NCBI RefSeq assembly: GCF_011038975.1
Contig: NZ_JAAKEC010000016.1
Span: 1-64,000, forward strand
DNA from: Adlercreutzia sp. ZJ176
Lineage (GTDB): Bacteria > Actinomycetota > Coriobacteriia > Coriobacteriales > Eggerthellaceae
DNA length: 64,000 bases
Reading direction: 5' to 3'
Below are positions 48,902-57,357 of the stretch, one piece after another. Position 1 is the stretch's first letter. Every line of letters starts with the position of its first letter. The notes beneath the pieces were generated by a model that saw only the letters and a list, made by a program, of their open reading frames with translations, had not been told where the DNA came from and did not search any database. A program made the translations under genes and the position numbers.

Positions 48902-50200
48902 TTACGCCGAGATGACCTGCTGATACAGCGCCTCGAGGCGTACGACGAACTTCGACTGGGCGTAGCGTTCGAACACGCTCTCTGCGATGCGCTCCCGGCG
49001 CAGCGGCGTCGCGGCCGTGCGGTCGAGCTCGCTCACGATGGCACGCGCGAGGGCCTCGGCGTCGTCGACGTCGACGAGCGTGCCGCATTCCTGCGTGACG
49101 AACTCGGGCAGGCCGCCTTGGTTCGTCGCCACGACGGGCAGTCCGCACGCCATGGCCTCGAGCGCCACCAGGCCGAACGGCTCGCGCCGCGACGGCATGG
49201 CGAACAGGTCGGCCGCGTTGTAGAGCCTGCGCAGGCTGTCCTGCAGCTGGTGCCCCAGGAAGTACGTGCGCGAAAGTTCCAGCTCAGCGTGAAGGCGCTC
49301 GAGCATCTCGCGCTCCTCGCCGCTGCCGGCGAGCAAGGTGACGACGTCGGGATGCTCGCGCTCGTAGCGCGCGGCGGCGCGCAGCAGCACGTCGACGCCC
49401 TTGAAGTTGGTGAGCTTTCCCGCGAACAGCACGACGCGCTCCCCCTGGTAGGGAACGTGGTGCTCCTCGAGCAGCGACGCGCGGTCAATGTCCTCGCGGT
49501 AGAAGACGTCCTCGTTGTAGCCGTTCAGCAGCAGCACCATCTTCTCGGCTGCGGCGGGAATGGTCGACACGGTGTCCTCGTAGTTGTCCTTCGAGATGGC
49601 GATGATGCTGTGGCTGAGAAGCACCGTCTCGTCGGCGAGCTCGTGAAAGCGCGGCCACTTGCGGTAGCCCATCATGTCGGTGCCGTGCGCCGTGACGATG
49701 GTGGGCACGCCGGTCTTCGCGGCCACGTTGGCGAGCAGCCACACGTGCTGGGCGTGGATGATGTCGGGCTCGAACTCGCGCACGGCGGCGCCGACGGCTG
49801 CGGTGAACGCTCCCAGGTAGCGCTCAAGCTGGCTGTCGCTGAGGTCGTCGAACGTCGTCAGGCTGCGCGGATGCGTGGTGAAGCAGGGGAAGTTGAACGG
49901 CAGCGGGCTCGTCGGGCTGCTGCCGTCGCCTACGTTGCCGCCTGCGCTGCCGCTCGCTGTCGGCTTGCCCGCGGGCGCGTCGCTGACGGCCGGGTCGCCG
50001 GCCGGTGCGTGTTGCCCGCCTGCGGCGTCGAAGTAGACCGGACGCAGCGAGACCCCGTCGAGCGGCGCTGGGACGCGGTTCTCGGGGAACACGATGCAGA
50101 CGTCGTGCCCGCGCTTGGCGAGGTGCTGCGCGGTGTTCATGGTGTAGGTGCCGCTTCCCGACCCTTCGAGCGGGAAATGGTTGACCAGGAGAATCTTCAT
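48902..50200 (-). CDS. GT4-family glycosyltransferase
   Basis: A 432-residue GT-B glycosyltransferase. MKILLVNHFPLEGSGSGTYT opens the N-terminal Rossmann domain. An insert of about 55 Gly/Ala/Ser/Pro residues follows near residue 65-105. The C-terminal half has GERVVLFAGKLTNFKGVDVL, LAGSGEEREMLERLHAELEL and the GT4 signature PSRREPFGLVALEAMACGLP, whose glutamate holds the nucleotide sugar. ATG 50200 is preceded by GGAGG; the longer upstream frame is not conserved. It could glycosylate lipid or cell-surface polymers. Confidence 0.92.
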   Translation of the reverse strand: MKILLVNHFPLEGSGSGTYTMNTAQHLAKRGHDVCIVFPENRVPAPLDGVSLRPVYFDAAGGQHAPAGDPAVSDAPAGKPTASGSAGGNVGDGSSPTSPLPFNFPCFTTHPRSLTTFDDLSDSQLERYLGAFTAAVGAAVREFEPDIIHAQHVWLLANVAAKTGVPTIVTAHGTDMMGYRKWPRFHELADETVLLSHSIIAISKDNYEDTVSTIPAAAEKMVLLLNGYNEDVFYREDIDRASLLEEHHVPYQGERVVLFAGKLTNFKGVDVLLRAAARYEREHPDVVTLLAGSGEEREMLERLHAELELSRTYFLGHQLQDSLRRLYNAADLFAMPSRREPFGLVALEAMACGLPVVATNQGGLPEFVTQECGTLVDVDDAEALARAIVSELDRTAATPLRRERIAESVFERYAQSKFVVRLEALYQQVISA

Positions 50201-50332
50201 GGGGGCCTCCAATGCGTGCGAGACGATGGCGGGCGGGCGCCTGCGCGCACGTCCAGTGCACCATTGTACCGCATGCGCCCTCGTCCGTGGCCCATCTGCC
50301 GCCCCGCGCTCTCGCCGGAAGGGTCTCTTGGG

Positions 50333-50587
50333 TTGATTCAAGCAAGCTTTCTGCCTGCTTTTGTCATCTATGCCGTTGCTGGCCTGGTGGACATGCTCGA
50401 TGGCTTTGCGACGAGAAGGGCGGGAACGGAAAGCGAGCTCGGCGCCAGGCTCGACAGCGCTGCGGACGCCGTCCTGCGCATCGAAGGCCGCTCGCGCGAC
50501 TCCGTGTGTCGTCCTGCTCCGCGAGAGCACGGCGAAGAAGGTATAATGCTTCCCATCAGAGATGAAAACACAGTCCCCGTCGGGTAG
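50333..50587 (+). pseudogene. CDP-alcohol phosphatidyltransferase remnant
   Basis: The plus strand reads IQASFLPAFVIYAVAGLVDM, LDGFATRRAGTESELGARLD, SAADAVL. This matches the CDP-alcohol phosphatidyltransferase signature D-x2-DG-x2-A-R-x8-G-x3-D-x3-D, one of the aspartates coming from each D in the quoted pieces. No start codon or N-terminal helix precedes it, and after about 50490 the sequence stops matching. It is a gene fragment, on the opposite strand from its glycosyltransferase neighbour. Confidence 0.6.
50542..50547 (+). promoter_or_regulatory. -10 box of the yjdF transcript
   Basis: TATAAT lies about 130 bases before the yjdF start and just ahead of the structured leader. No strong -35 hexamer is seen. 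Confidence 0.6.
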
Positions 50588-50669
50588 TCGTGGGCGTGCG
50601 GGAACGCCGCATCAGTAACCTGCCTCCTTGGTTGTCCCTTCTCTGCATGGTCGATCTACATAAAGGAGG
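50552..50669 (+). ncRNA. Candidate yjdF riboswitch (azaaromatic-sensing leader)
   Basis: Between the TATAAT box and yjdF lies a leader with CATCAGAGATGAAAACACAG, CCCCGTCGGGTAGTC, a GGCGT...ACGCC hairpin and ATCAGTAACCTGCCTCC. These elements look like the yjdF RNA motif that precedes yjdF genes. The segment CCTCCTT (50623-50629) is exactly complementary to AAGGAGG (50663-50669), the ribosome binding site of yjdF, suggesting translational control by sequestration. The family assignment is from memory of the motif and its position and was not computed. Confidence 0.65.
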
Positions 50670-50677
50670 AATACGCC

Positions 50678-51097
50678 ATGCAGATCAGCGTGTCATCCAC
50701 CCTGACCGTGTTCCACGACGGCCAGTTCTGGGTCGGCGTCGTGGAGCATGTGGAAGGCGGCGAGCTGTCCGTCGCGCGCATCGTCTTCGGCGCGGAGCCG
50801 TCGAACGAGGAGGTCCTGCAGTTCGTCGTTCGGAAATGGGAGTCCCTTAGCCTCCACGGAAGCGCGGAGGTCGAAGCCCCGAAGGAGGCGAAGAACCCGA
50901 AGCGCCGCATGCGCGAAGCGTCGAGAGAGCTGTCCAGACGTCCCGTCAGCACCAAGTCCCAGCAGGCCCTCTCGGAGGCGAGGGAGGCTCAGAAGGCGGA
51001 CGAGAAAGCCCGCCGCGCCCGAGCAAGGCGCGAAGCGCAGGAAGCGCAGTTCTCCCAGAAGCAGGAGAAGAAGAAGCAGAAGCGGAAAGGCCATTAG
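50678..51097 (+). CDS. yjdF: YjdF family protein (DUF2992)
   Basis: A 139-residue protein. The first 60 residues (ISVSSTLTVFHDGQFWVGVV, EHVEGGELSVARIVFGAEPS, NEEVLQFVV) are the conserved YjdF fold. The rest is a highly basic, Lys/Arg/Gln-rich tail (KRRMREASRELSRRPVSTKS) typical of the family. YjdF is linked to handling of azaaromatic compounds via its riboswitch; its biochemical activity is unknown. A strong AAAGGAGG precedes the ATG. Confidence 0.92.
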   Translation: MQISVSSTLTVFHDGQFWVGVVEHVEGGELSVARIVFGAEPSNEEVLQFVVRKWESLSLHGSAEVEAPKEAKNPKRRMREASRELSRRPVSTKSQQALSEAREAQKADEKARRARARREAQEAQFSQKQEKKKQKRKGH

Positions 51098-51099
51098 CC

Positions 51100-51273
51100 G
51101 TGCAAAACGCCCTCCATCATGACATAGCGAGCCGCATACCGCTTGACCTGTCAATGCCGGAGCCCAACGAGGAGTCGCTTCAGGCTGTACGGGAGGCGGA
51201 TGACTTCTTTTCCTCCGGGAAGCCGGCGCGGTTCAAGACAGCCGCTGACATGATCGCATCTCTCGAGGAATAA
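51100..51273 (+). pseudogene. RelB/DinJ antitoxin fragment
   Basis: The frame reads IPLDLSMPEPNEESLQAVRE, ADDFFSSGKPARFKTAADMI, ASLEE and stop. This is the C-terminal portion of a RelB/DinJ antitoxin, lacking the ribbon-helix-helix N-terminus; it starts only with a chance GTG. It is followed one base later by a toxin fragment in the usual layout. Confidence 0.7.
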
Positions 51274-51274
51274 C

Positions 51275-51358
51275 ATGCTCGAAGTCGAATACGGCTCTCA
51301 GTTCAAGCAGGATTGCAAGCGCCGCGAGAAGAGGCATCTGCTTGGGACGCGGATATGA
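51275..51358 (+). pseudogene. YafQ-type toxin fragment
   Basis: MLEVEYGSQFKQDCKRREKR is the N-terminus of a YafQ/RelE-superfamily toxin. The frame ends after 27 codons at TGA 51356-51358, far short of the usual 90, and the catalytic histidines are missing. With the antitoxin fragment it is a dead relB-yafQ locus. Confidence 0.7.
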
Positions 51359-51482
51359 GCTTGCGCCCATGAGCGGCCGCGCGGGTCGTGCGTAATGTGG
51401 ACGAGATAATAACTCGGAATCTCGCCGCGTTGCTGCGCTAGAATAGGCGCGGTGCGTACATCCGCGAGTGCAAGGACATTCC

Positions 51483-52205
51483 ATGTTTCAACCAGTGAAG
51501 ATCGCCCCCTCCATCCTGTCCGCCAACTTCATGAGCTTCCAGGCCGACATCGACCTGATCGAGCGAGTGGGCGCAGGGTACGTGCACTACGACGTGATCG
51601 ACGGGCACTTCGCCCCGAACCTCACGGTGGGCATCCCCGTGCTCAAGCAGCTGGTGAAGTCGACGAGCCTGCCTGTCGACGTGCACCTCATGATCGACAA
51701 CCCGGAGCGCGAGCTGCCGTGGTTCCTCGACGTGCTCCAAGGCGCTGCCGACCCGACGGCCTGCGTCGTCACCGTGCACGCCGAGGCGCTCTACGGCCCG
51801 CAGCTCGCACGTGCCGTCGAGGTCATCCACGCGGCGGGCTGCAAGGCGGCCGTGGCGCTGAAGCCGTGCACGCCGGTCGCGGTGCTGGCCCCGGTCATCG
51901 CCGAGCTCGAGATGGTGCTCGTGATGAGCGTCGAGCCCGGGTTCTCGGGGCAGAGCTACATCGAGGGGTCGGACGCGAAGGTGGCCGAGGTGGCGGCCCT
52001 CGCGCGCGCGGCGGGCGCGAGCCCGCTCATCGAGGTGGACGGCGGCGTCGGCGTGGCCACGGCCCCGCTCGTGGCAGCCGCAGGCGCCGACGTGCTCGTG
52101 TGCGGGAACGCCGTGTTCGCGGCCGAGGACCCGGCAGCGGCCCTCGCGCGCATCGAGCAGGCGGCGAACGAGGCGCGCGAGGCGGCCCTCGCCGCGCAGG
52201 CGTAG
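51483..52205 (+). CDS. rpe: Ribulose-phosphate 3-epimerase
   Basis: A 240-residue TIM-barrel enzyme of the pentose phosphate pathway interconverting ribulose-5-phosphate and xylulose-5-phosphate. KIAPSILSANFMSFQADIDL, YDVIDGHFAPNLTVGIPVLK, VDVHLMIDNPE, MSVEPGFSGQSYI and IEVDGGVGVATAPLVAAAGA are the metal- and phosphate-binding motifs. ATG 51483 starts at the conserved MFQPVKIAP; the longer frame from 51468 is not conserved. Confidence 0.96.
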   Translation: MFQPVKIAPSILSANFMSFQADIDLIERVGAGYVHYDVIDGHFAPNLTVGIPVLKQLVKSTSLPVDVHLMIDNPERELPWFLDVLQGAADPTACVVTVHAEALYGPQLARAVEVIHAAGCKAAVALKPCTPVAVLAPVIAELEMVLVMSVEPGFSGQSYIEGSDAKVAEVAALARAAGASPLIEVDGGVGVATAPLVAAAGADVLVCGNAVFAAEDPAAALARIEQAANEAREAALAAQA

Positions 52206-52238
52206 AGGCGGGCGGCGAAGAAGGAGGCTTGAAGCTGC

Positions 52239-53441
52239 ATGCCAGCTAAGGTAACGGACACCTACGTGTACCTCGACTACGCGGCCACCGCGCCTCTGTG
52301 CGAGGAGGCGGCGCGCGCGATGGAGCCCTACCTCGTGCCGGGGCGCGCGAACCTCGCCGCGGGCGGCAACGCGAACTCGCTGCACTCCGCGGGCCGCGCG
52401 GCGTTCGAGCGCATGGAGCGTGCGCGCCGCCAGGTAGCGCACGACCTCGGCGCCACGCGGCCCGACGAGATCGTGTTCACCTCGGGGGCCACCGAGGCCG
52501 ACGACGCGGCCGTGCTCGGGCTCGCTCACGCCGCCGCCGGCGCGCGCCGGCGCAAGGGGGCGGGCGGCTTCACGCCGCACGTCATCACCACGGCGCTCGA
52601 GCATGACGCGGTGCTCGCGCCCGCGCGCCGCTTGGAGGCGGACGGCATGCGCGTGACGTACCTGGCGCCGAACGCGCGCGGGTTCGTGGAGCCCGCCTCG
52701 CTCGAGGCGGCGATCGACGCGGACACGGTGCTCGTGTCGGCGCAGATGGCGAACTCGGAGGTGGGCTCCATCCAGCCCGTGGCCGAGCTCGCGCGCATCG
52801 CGCACGCCCACGGGGCGCTCTTCCACACCGACGCCACGCAGGCGCTCGGCAAGGTGCGCGTCGACGTGGGCGCGCTCGGCGTCGACGCAGCCTCGTTCTC
52901 GGGCCACAAGGTGGGTGGGCCGAAGGGCGTCGGCGCGCTGTACCTGCGCGCCCGCACGCCGTTCGCCCCGCAGCAGCTCGGCGGCGGGCAGGAGGGCGGC
53001 CGGCGCAGCGGCACGCAGAACGTGTGCGGCATCGCGGGCTTCGCGGCGGCGGTCGCCGCGGCGGCGGACGCCGAGGCTGAGGCCGAGCGCCTGCGCGCGC
53101 TGCGCGACCAGCTCTACGCGGGCCTTACGGCGTTCGAGCCCGTGAGCGCCACGGTGCCGGTGGAGCCCGGCTCGCGCGACTACCTGCCCAACATCGTGCA
53201 CGTGCTCGTCGACGGCCTCGAGAGCGAGACGCTCATCCTGCGCTTCGACATGATGGGCTTCGGCGTCTCGGGCGGCAGCGCGTGCTCGTCGCACTCGCTC
53301 GAGCCGAGCCACGTCCTGCGCGCCATCGGCGTGCAGGGGGACGCCGCCTACGGCGCGCTGCGCGTGTCGATGGGCCGCTACACCACGCAGGAGGACGTCG
53401 AGGCGTTCCTCGCCGCCGTCCCGAAGGCACTGGAATGGTAA
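52239..53441 (+). CDS. Cysteine desulfurase (NifS/IscS-like)
   Basis: A 400-residue PLP enzyme. VYLDYAATAPLCEEAARAME is the start, EIVFTSGATEADDAAVLGLA and ITTALEHDAVLAPARRLEAD the PLP cradle, ASFSGHKVGGPKGVGALYLR the lysine, and FGVSGGSACSSHSLEPSHVL the persulfide cysteine. It transfers sulfur from cysteine for Fe-S clusters or tRNA thiolation. It follows rpe after a short gap and precedes a PHP phosphatase. Confidence 0.94.
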   Translation: MPAKVTDTYVYLDYAATAPLCEEAARAMEPYLVPGRANLAAGGNANSLHSAGRAAFERMERARRQVAHDLGATRPDEIVFTSGATEADDAAVLGLAHAAAGARRRKGAGGFTPHVITTALEHDAVLAPARRLEADGMRVTYLAPNARGFVEPASLEAAIDADTVLVSAQMANSEVGSIQPVAELARIAHAHGALFHTDATQALGKVRVDVGALGVDAASFSGHKVGGPKGVGALYLRARTPFAPQQLGGGQEGGRRSGTQNVCGIAGFAAAVAAAADAEAEAERLRALRDQLYAGLTAFEPVSATVPVEPGSRDYLPNIVHVLVDGLESETLILRFDMMGFGVSGGSACSSHSLEPSHVLRAIGVQGDAAYGALRVSMGRYTTQEDVEAFLAAVPKALEW

Positions 53442-53505
53442 AGGCGCCTCTCTTGCCGCAGGCGAGCGGGCTTGAGAATATCTACGAAACGGAGCAAAAG
53501 AGACA

Positions 53506-54321
53506 ATGGAACTTGTAAACACGCATTGCCACTCCAAGTACTGCGGGCACGGGGTCGGCGAGATCGAGGAGTACGCGGCCGCTGCGGAGGCGGCGGGCAT
53601 CACCACGCTGGCGTTCACCGAGCACTACCCGCTCACGCCGGCGTTCGACCCCGACGAGTACCTCTCGGTGCTGCCCGAGAACATGCCGCGGTACCTGGAG
53701 GCCGTCGAGGCCGCGCGCCGCGCGCACCCGAAGCTCGAGATCATCACGGGCTCCGAGATGGACTACCTCGGCGACGACGAGGATCGCGTGATCACCGAGG
53801 CCGACCTGGCGCCCTTCACGCTGCTGCTCGGCTCGGTGCACTTCGTGGACACCTGGGCCTTCGACGACCCGGCCCTGCGCGACCGCTGGGAGGAGCCCGG
53901 CGCGCCCGACGCCATCTGGAAGCGCTACTTCGAGCTGTGGTGCGACGCGGCGTCCGACTCGGCGCAGCCCTACCACGTGATGTCGCACCCCGACCTCGCG
54001 AAGAAGTTCAACTACTACCCCAGCTACGACGTGGCGCCCCTCTACGAGGCGGCGGCCGAGGCGGCGGCGGCCGGCGGGCGCATGATCGAGCTGAACACCT
54101 CGGGCAGCTACTACGCGTGCGCCGAGATGTTCCCCGCGCCCGCGCTGCTGCGGGCGTTCTGCCGCGCGGGCGTCCCCTGCACGGTGGGCACCGACGCGCA
54201 CGAGCCGGCCAACGTGGCGCGCGACATCGAGCGCGGCTACGCGGCCCTGTACGAGGCGGGTTACCGGGTCGTTACCGTTCCGACGGCCACGGGCGACCGC
54301 CGAACCATTACCATCGAGTAA
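53506..54321 (+). CDS. PHP-domain phosphatase (histidinol-phosphatase HisK-like)
   Basis: A 271-residue protein with the PHP metal sites: VNTHCHSKYCGHGVGEIEEY, FTEHYPLTP, TGSEMDYLGDDEDRVI, LLGSVHFVDTWAFDDP, VMSHPDLAKKFNYYPS, GTDAHEPANVARDIERGYAA. This is the pattern of HisK/HisJ-type histidinol phosphatases, though some PHP proteins act on other phosphates. No other his genes are near. RBS GGAGCAAAAG precedes the ATG. Confidence 0.85.
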   Translation: MELVNTHCHSKYCGHGVGEIEEYAAAAEAAGITTLAFTEHYPLTPAFDPDEYLSVLPENMPRYLEAVEAARRAHPKLEIITGSEMDYLGDDEDRVITEADLAPFTLLLGSVHFVDTWAFDDPALRDRWEEPGAPDAIWKRYFELWCDAASDSAQPYHVMSHPDLAKKFNYYPSYDVAPLYEAAAEAAAAGGRMIELNTSGSYYACAEMFPAPALLRAFCRAGVPCTVGTDAHEPANVARDIERGYAALYEAGYRVVTVPTATGDRRTITIE

Positions 54322-54441
54322 GCGCCGCGCGCTCAGGCGCGCATGTTCGGCTCAGGCGCGCAGGCGCAGCTCGGACGCGCGCATGCACAGCTCGCGCAGG
54401 CAGGCTCGGCCGCGCGCGGCAGGTCAAGCAAAGGAGGCATC

Positions 54442-55377
54442 ATGGCGCTGTTCAACCGAAAAGACCCCCAGGGAACGTCTCCTGGCGAGGAGGCATCGAA
54501 GAGAGGGGCGCTCGTCAAGCGCCCGGCGCGCGCCATCGCCAAGGCGGCGCCGACGTTCACCGTCGGATCGCTCGAGGCGGCGCTGCTCAAGGAGTTCCCC
54601 GCGCAGGACGCGGAGGAGTGGGACCGCATGGGCCTTCTGGTGGGGGAGGCGGCGCTTCCCGTCGAGCGCGTGGCCGTGGCGCTCGACCCCACGGTGGCCG
54701 CCATCCGCGAGGCCGCCCGCGGCGGCGCCAACGTGCTCGTGACGCACCACCCCGCCTTTCTCGCGCCGCCGACGTCGTTTTCGCCCGAGAGCTCGGTGGC
54801 GGCAAGCCCCGGCGCGGGCGTGTGGGCCGCCATCCAGAACCGCGTGGCGCTCATGGACTTCCACACGGCGCTCGACGTGAGCCCGCAGGCGGCGCGCGTG
54901 CTGCCGAGCATGCTGGGACTCGCGTTCACGGGCCGCTTCGTCGAGCCGCTTCCGGGATCGAGGCGCAAGGGGTACGGGCAGATCTGCGACGTGCCCGCCG
55001 AGGATGGCGGGCCGCATACGCTCGCGCAGCTGGCTGCGCGCTGCACGGCGGTGTTCGGCAGGGCGCCGCGCGTGTGGGGCGAGTTCGACCGCCCGCTACG
55101 CACGGTGGTGACGGCCACGGGCTCGGCGGGGACCTGCGGTCGCGCGGCGCTTGCGGCGGGGGCGGACTGCCTCGTCTGCGGCGAGGTGAAGTACCACGAG
55201 GCGCTCGACCTCTCGGGCGCGGACCTGGCCATCATCGAGCTCGGGCACGACGTGAGCGAGCTTCCGCTCGTGGCGGTGCTGGCCGAGGCGCTCGCGCGCG
55301 TGGGCGTGGCGAAGGACGCCATCATGGTGATCGACCAATCGGGCAACTGGGCCACGCCCGAGGCGCTGCGCGTCTAA
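54442..55377 (+). CDS. Nif3-like dinuclear metal centre protein (DUF34)
   Basis: A 311-residue protein. FTVGSLEAALLKEFPAQDAE, EWDRMGLLVGEAALPVERVA, VALDPTVAAIREAARGGANV, LVTHHPAFLAPPT and the distal CLVCGEVKYHEALDLSGADL, AIIELGHDVSELPLVAVLAE are Nif3/DUF34 motifs, including the histidines for the two-metal site. Function uncertain; often called GTP cyclohydrolase I type 2-like. The ATG at 54442 has AAAGGAGG; a zinc-ribbon protein follows, a common pairing. Confidence 0.93.
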   Translation: MALFNRKDPQGTSPGEEASKRGALVKRPARAIAKAAPTFTVGSLEAALLKEFPAQDAEEWDRMGLLVGEAALPVERVAVALDPTVAAIREAARGGANVLVTHHPAFLAPPTSFSPESSVAASPGAGVWAAIQNRVALMDFHTALDVSPQAARVLPSMLGLAFTGRFVEPLPGSRRKGYGQICDVPAEDGGPHTLAQLAARCTAVFGRAPRVWGEFDRPLRTVVTATGSAGTCGRAALAAGADCLVCGEVKYHEALDLSGADLAIIELGHDVSELPLVAVLAEALARVGVAKDAIMVIDQSGNWATPEALRV

Positions 55378-55580
55378 CGCGGCCCGGGCGGCCGGCCTGC
55401 GCCCGGGACGTCGCACGCCGAGCGCCAGGCAAGCGTCGGGCAAGCGTCGGGCAGGCGCCCTGCCCGCGCCCGACCCGCTCAGCGTTTCGGTTTTCGCGCG
55501 CGTCGCTGAAAACGCGGGCGCCAGGGCGGGCGTCTTGGCGTATAGTTGGAGCATCACTTCGCAAGCAAGGGGGTCACACC

Positions 55581-56300
55581 ATGGAAGCTCAGCACGACGA
55601 CATCGCCGGACTGCTTCAGATCCAGCAGATCGACTTGGACATCCTGCGCCTGAACAAGCAGCTCGAGGAGCTCCCGCAGCGCGCCGTCATCATGGAGGCG
55701 CGCAAGAAGCGCGAGGCCGTGGGCGGCAAGCGCGCCCAGGTCGACGCCCTCAAGAAGGACGCCGCGCAGCGCCTCTCCCGCATCAGCGACGAGGACGCCT
55801 CGCTTGCGAAGAAGGAGGCGGGCACGCAGGCGGCCATCGAGGCGGCCAGCGGCAACTACCGCAACGTCGAGGCGCGCACCAAGGAGCTCGCGGGCATCGC
55901 CAAGCGCCGCGCCAAGCTCGCGGACGACCGCGCGAAGGCGAGCGACGAGCTCGACAAGATCACGCAGCTCGAGACCCAGGTGCTGCACGCGCTCTCTGAC
56001 ATCGACGCCGCCGAGGCCCGCGCGGTCGAGTCGTTCAAGCGGGAGGGCGGCGCGCTCAAGATGGGCGTCGCCAAGCTCGAGGCCGAGCGCGCCGAGCTCG
56101 CCGGCCGCATGACGCCGGCGGTGCTGAGGCTCTACGAGAAGACCGCCGCGCGCACCGGCGGCGTGGCGGTCGGCATGCTGAACGGCGACCGCTGCGGCGT
56201 GTGCCGCGCCGCCATCGAGGGCGGCCGCCTCATCGAGCTGAAGGCCCACGCGCCCCTCGGCACCTGCCCCTCCTGCAAGCGCCTCCTCATCGTGGAGTAG
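55581..56300 (+). CDS. Coiled-coil zinc-ribbon protein (C4-type, DUF164-like)
   Basis: A 239-residue protein. Residues 15-180 form a long coiled coil (IQQIDLDILRLNKQLEELPQ, KELAGIAKRRAKLADDRAKA). The C-terminus has a zinc ribbon CGVCRAAIEGGRLIEL ... GTCPSCKRLLIVE. Members such as CdsZ help ribosome function or Nif3-linked processes; it typically follows Nif3 as it does here. A hairpin terminator lies just after the stop. Confidence 0.9.
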   Translation: MEAQHDDIAGLLQIQQIDLDILRLNKQLEELPQRAVIMEARKKREAVGGKRAQVDALKKDAAQRLSRISDEDASLAKKEAGTQAAIEAASGNYRNVEARTKELAGIAKRRAKLADDRAKASDELDKITQLETQVLHALSDIDAAEARAVESFKREGGALKMGVAKLEAERAELAGRMTPAVLRLYEKTAARTGGVAVGMLNGDRCGVCRAAIEGGRLIELKAHAPLGTCPSCKRLLIVE

Positions 56301-56312
56301 GGAAGCGAAGCG

Positions 56313-56336
56313 AAAAGCCCGCGTGAGCGGGCTTTT
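56313..56336 (+). terminator. Rho-independent terminator
   Basis: AAAAGCCCGC, a four-base loop and GCGGGCTTTT lie directly after the zinc-ribbon gene. Confidence 0.88.
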
Positions 56337-56437
56337 CGAGGGTATGCGGCGAAGGGGTCGGCGCAGTTGGCGCGAAGTCGGCACGGCTGGCATGAAGGCC
56401 GGCACGGCTGGCGCGCATACGTGCCGCCCCAACGCAA

Positions 56438-56461
56438 AAAAGCCCGCGCGAGCGGGCTTTT
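56438..56461 (-). terminator. Rho-independent terminator for rpmB
   Basis: An almost identical AAAAGCCCGC/GCGGGCTTTT hairpin. On the minus strand it is followed by TTTTTT and ends the rpmB transcript. Confidence 0.85.
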
Positions 56462-56496
56462 CGATGCCTTAAGCGAATCGGGCTTGCGAGCGGGCG

Positions 56497-56688
56497 CTAG
56501 GCGCGCTCGACCTTACCGGCCTTCAGGCAGGAGGTGCACACGTTGGCCTTGCGCACGTGACCCTTGGCGTCCTTGATGGTCACCTTCTGCACGTTGGGCT
56601 TGAACCAGCGATTGGTCACACGATGGGAGTGGCTGATGCTGCGACCAGCAACAGGCTTCTTACCGCAAACTTCGCAAATCTTAGACAT
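56497..56688 (-). CDS. rpmB: 50S ribosomal protein L28
   Basis: A 63-residue ribosomal protein with SKICEVCGKKPVAGRSISHS and CTSCLKAGKVERA. The two C-x2-C pairs mark the zinc-binding (C+) version. The start is ATG 56688; the longer frame adds five residues without a ribosome binding site. It diverges from the Asp23-like gene across a 250-base promoter region that is AT-rich. Confidence 0.96.
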   Translation of the reverse strand: MSKICEVCGKKPVAGRSISHSHRVTNRWFKPNVQKVTIKDAKGHVRKANVCTSCLKAGKVERA

Positions 56689-56937
56689 TCGTATCAACTC
56701 CAATAATATTCTCGGCCTAAACCGGTTAGGACAAAAAAGCTCTAATACTATAGCACATAAAACAACACCCCTTCAAGAATAATTTATGGAATATGGGCGT
56801 CTGCCTGCGCAAGCCTGCCATCGCGCGTTTAGCCCATGCGCTATACTGCATAAGATGAGCTTACGGCGGCCTCGCGGGCTCTCGTGCGCGCGAGTCACGC
56901 GCGCGCCGCGGTGCCGCTGACACGTGAAAGGAGCATC

Positions 56938-57285
56938 ATGAGCATGAGCATTCCCGGTAATCTCCACGTTGCCAATGACGTGCTGGCCGACATCGTCGGA
57001 AACGCCGCCATGGAGTGCTACGGCGTGGTGGGCATGACCGCCCCGAACGCCGCTGACGGCATTGCAAAGATCCTTCCTGCGTCGCGCCTGCGCCGCGGCG
57101 TCGTTGTCAACACCACCGACGAGGGCATCCACGTGGAGCTCTACGTCGTCATCGAGTACGGCACCAACATCAGCACCGTCTCGCAGAACCTCATCGACCA
57201 GGTGAGCTTCGCGCTGAAGGAGTACGCGCGCGTTCCCCTGGAAGGCGTGGAGGTACACGTGCAGGACGTCAAGGTGCGCCGCTAG
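56938..57285 (+). CDS. Asp23/Gls24 family envelope stress protein
   Basis: A 115-residue protein: IPGNLHVANDVLADIVGNAA, MECYGVVGMTAPNAADGIAK, VELYVVIEYGTNISTVSQNL, IDQVSFALKEYARVPLEGVE. The pattern is the Asp23/DUF322 fold. It commonly precedes a FakA-like (DAK2) gene, as here. AAAGGAGC is the ribosome binding site. Confidence 0.92.
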   Translation: MSMSIPGNLHVANDVLADIVGNAAMECYGVVGMTAPNAADGIAKILPASRLRRGVVVNTTDEGIHVELYVVIEYGTNISTVSQNLIDQVSFALKEYARVPLEGVEVHVQDVKVRR

Positions 57286-57357
57286 CCCGCTTTCGAGAGG
57301 GCGCGCGAGGGGATGCGTCGCCGCGCGCTCGCATCATTAAGGAGAGAACGAACCGCC

